Source of the DNA: Desarmillaria ectypa
Lineage: Eukaryota > Basidiomycota > Agaricomycetes > Agaricales > Physalacriaceae
DNA length: 64,000 nucleotides
Direction: 5' to 3'
Assembly: GCA_030407005.1 (NCBI GenBank)
Contig: JAUDYN010000004.1
Location: 3,410,001 to 3,474,000, forward strand
Positions within the stretch are counted from its first letter, which is position 1, and every line of letters begins with the position of its first letter. Positions 62,001 through 64,000 of the stretch are shown here, one piece after another. A program made the position numbers and the translations under genes. Below the pieces are notes generated by a model that did no database searches, had not been told where the DNA came from, and saw nothing but the letters and a program-made list of their open reading frames with translations.

Positions 62001-62441
62001 TATCAACACCTATGAAGCACCTCTTTCCATCAAAGACTTTGGTCCTTTGACCTTGATGGAGAAATATGGAAACTACGACCCAGTATTTAGTCTTGTGTTC
62101 TATAAACGTGGTACATCGGTCGAAAGCATGATCCAACGTATGTCCCGAGACACGATGGTAAACATTTTCGAAAAGGGACACGGGAAAGGCGAAATTTATG
62201 TGCTGTCGGCTCTGGATCAATTTGGCATTACGAAAGGGGGTGTTAGATGGAAAATGGGAAAAGAAAGGGTAGTGAATATGAAGGAAGAGAAGTGGGCTTT
62301 CGTTGCTTATAGATTGGACTGCCACGAGATCAGTAAGCCGCTTTAAGTTGCATCCTTTCTACCTCGGGTATATTTGAATGCGATTTACCAGGTTCCTCGA
62401 TTACCGCCGACAGATGGTTAGAAGTAGTGCAAGTTCGGTAG
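59036..62441 (+). CDS. TPR plus DUF4470-like protein, intact copy
   Basis: Eleven exons: 59036-59106, 59155-59176, 59234-59616, 59673-59881, 59932-60199, 60250-60778, 60826-60873, 60924-61243, 61288-61431, 61488-62332, 62392-62441; 962 aa. The N-terminus is a TPR pair (ADLKEEGNRYFKALQFAHAA, YPSNLSAALYETGDYAGSY), as used in protein binding. Then comes GHDDVMSIISDWGL, LSFIWGGGGDGRHIFGSIIG and ASKIHFTLLDIHPTTIARNL, a glycine-rich loop followed by a beta strand and DIHP that resemble DUF4470-type, methyltransferase-like folds. The C-terminal half (SDYTHGPMNMAVFAMPNL, NEFARFFGCHIVASGPWD) belongs to the same mushroom family. The exon 3/4 junction (59616/59673) was fixed by comparing with the decayed copy. 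Function is unknown; the family name is an inference from memory of the motif pattern. Confidence 0.78.
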
Positions 62442-62599
62442 AGCTACCGTGAACGGCCTACGATTTATACAAGTTGTACTTACATCGTGGGTTTTTATTC
62501 ATAGTACACCTATTTGAAATGAAAGTGGGCTTAGATCTGTAACCAACTTAGTGTTAATGTAAAGCAAAACATACATCAGCGTGATTCAGCACGCTATGC

Positions 62600-63720
62600 C
62601 TAAGAAAGTCGTGATACTATCGACCCACTATGTCTAACATCCGCAAAGGCCTTTGTTTCTCCAAAAGAGCTATTGAGGTGAGGATTATCGCCAAACTCAA
62701 TAGCATCCAAATTGGATACATTCGGCGACTGTTCCAGGGGATTGCTTTTGTCCTGAAACGTGAACATGACAGTCTCGTTTAATTCACCTTGGCGACTGAT
62801 GAGAAGGAGGACCATGGTTGGATAGATCCCCTGGTTCGACCGGTCAAATCTGGCCAGCTAGAACGAGTACCAATAAATACAGACCGTGAACTGGATGTTG
62901 ACCGGATGTAGACGTCGCCGAAAAACATTAGTCAACAATGACAGGACCAAGTTCGTTCCTTGGCAATAATCCAGCGCACGAGCCAAGCCTCTATGGGTTA
63001 TGACGACGTGCTGGCTGATAGAAATAACAGTTATTGCGATGCGCAGTCCGATTGTGACCAAAACAGACACTGTTATCATGCCGACCATGAGCGGGAATCG
63101 AGATGGCTGGCATAAAAGAACCAGAACTCACAGAGAGTGAAGCATAAGAACACGAAAGGAAGAATCAAACTTTTGCTAAACTCATCTTGACAAAGTACCC
63201 AAGCTCGTCAAACGACGACGCCATTGGTTAGCACATACCATGGAGCGTTGGTCGTTGAAACTCTATACAGGAAAGAGATGGTCACGTTCAGGAGGACAAG
63301 AGCGTTCATTAACATGCTTTATTGTAAGTCATAGGCAGAAGCGATATCATCCAGAGAGACTCCATGCACAGACGAGGTAGTAATGAGATGTACGTCATGA
63401 TATAAAGATAGGATCCAATAGGTCGTCGAAAGGGAGAACATGAAGAACAGTAAAATACGCGATTTCCCTCGAAGACCTCGCTTCCTATACACAGGACTAT
63501 CGGTCGTATGCCAGGATATTGTTGGGATATTGCTAAAAGAAAGCGATGCACAACATAGCAAAGGAGCAGATCGGCATGAGAATTGTATACATGCCTGCGT
63601 GTTAAAGTTTGAAACGGCCCTTCGACCAGGAGAGAGGGCTCACCGTAAACTAAAGTTTGACAACTTAATCTTATCGCATACTACGGAATATTGAGCCCGT
63701 CTGTGTCCGCAATGACAGAT
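62600..63720 (-). pseudogene. decayed copy of the 7TM-like membrane protein gene
   Basis: Colinear with the intact gene at 48.2-49.7 kb. Reading on the minus strand: IP then TAG then YAIRLSCQTLVYG, MYTILMPICSFAML, KRGLRGKSRILLFFMFSLST, YDLQ position changed to TAA, MLMNALVLLN, VLTNGVVV followed by TGA in place of the Trp codon, then ITVSVLVTIGLRIAITVISI and a tail with TVMFTFQDKSNPLEQ. Three nonsense changes plus no usable start codon mean it is dead. It converges with the intact TPR/DUF4470-like gene, 158 bp apart. Confidence 0.78.
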
Positions 63721-64000
63721 GAAGTGGGATCAAGACAAGGGAAGGGAGGATTCTGCCAAAACCCTCATATATAGAGGGCAGGAGGAAGCAGGGAAGGGAA
63801 TCATCCCAGATTGTTGGTATGTCTTTGAAACGTGTTGATTGTGGTGCCGACGCTTCCTATTCCGCGGTCAAAGAAAGGTGAAGCCAACGGAATAATGTGA
63901 AGATTTCCGGTGTTTCGTGGCTTCGTGTAGGATGATATCCAACGTGATGCAGTTCAGGTGTTCTGCAAATAGATCGCCACTGCTTAGTGAAATTTTTCTT
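63721..64000. other. window end, nothing seen
   Basis: The last 280 bp hold no recognisable feature. They would include the promoter remains of the dead 7TM copy. Confidence 0.35.

Overview
This is a gene-dense nuclear segment of a basidiomycete fungus, most likely a mushroom-forming Agaricomycete. The evidence is in the gene structures and families. Almost every gene is cut by many 44-65 bp GT-AG introns (about 130 introns in 17 hand-built models). The families include a GNAT-ankyrin fusion, TPR plus DUF4470-like proteins, 'LTDGxVVWRAW' multi-pass membrane proteins, F-box proteins with an SxLKxSALxV-type N-terminus, and an alpha-1,3-glucanase with WSC domains. No species can be named from the sequence alone. 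All exon coordinates were derived by hand from reading frame, splice signals and family conservation.

Layout. 1.7-2.9 kb: Zn2Cys6 transcription factor (-). 4.6-6.2 kb: Sld3-like replication regulator (+). 6.3-9.2 kb: divergent pair, urease accessory UreF (-) and the mitochondrial AFG1 ATPase (+). 10.2-13.7 kb: secreted GH71 alpha-1,3-glucanase with three WSC domains in 21 exons, including a 4-nt and an 8-nt exon. 14.2-17.7 kb: two tandem decayed F-box genes. 18.2-20.2 kb: annexin. 20.6-22.1 kb: GT8-type glycosyltransferase (-). 23.3-25.1 kb: GNAT-ankyrin protein (-) with a one-base frame break. 25.7-29.9 kb: divergent MCM6 (-) and RTC3 (+). 30.1-32.5 kb: ABC-F ribosome-biogenesis ATPase ARB1 (-). 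33.1-34.0 kb: probable solo LTR holding a six-unit minisatellite. 34.1-35.2 kb: unrecognised gene broken by a 7-bp tandem duplication. 35.2-41.3 kb: diaphanous-type formin. 41.9-44.1 kb: secreted S28 serine peptidase. 44.4-48.1 kb: lipin/PAH1. 48.2-49.7 kb: 7TM-like membrane protein (-). 51.7-54.9 kb: divergent complex I subunit NDUFB9 (-) and Pol I factor RRN3 (+). 55.2-62.4 kb: tandem TPR/DUF4470-like genes, the first dead and the second intact. 62.6-63.7 kb: dead second copy of the 7TM gene.

The genes are mostly independent housekeeping units: replication (SLD3, MCM6), ribosome production (ARB1, RRN3, RTC3), mitochondria (AFG1, NDUFB9), lipid synthesis (PAH1), polarity (formin) and wall or extracellular work (GH71, S28). 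The accessory material is concentrated in three decaying patches: the F-box pair, the LTR with its neighbour, and the right-hand 15 kb, where two families are duplicated and opposite copies have died. The most unusual signals are very small exons in three genes, a high share of GC-AG introns, and several small frame-breaking lesions in recognisable genes.
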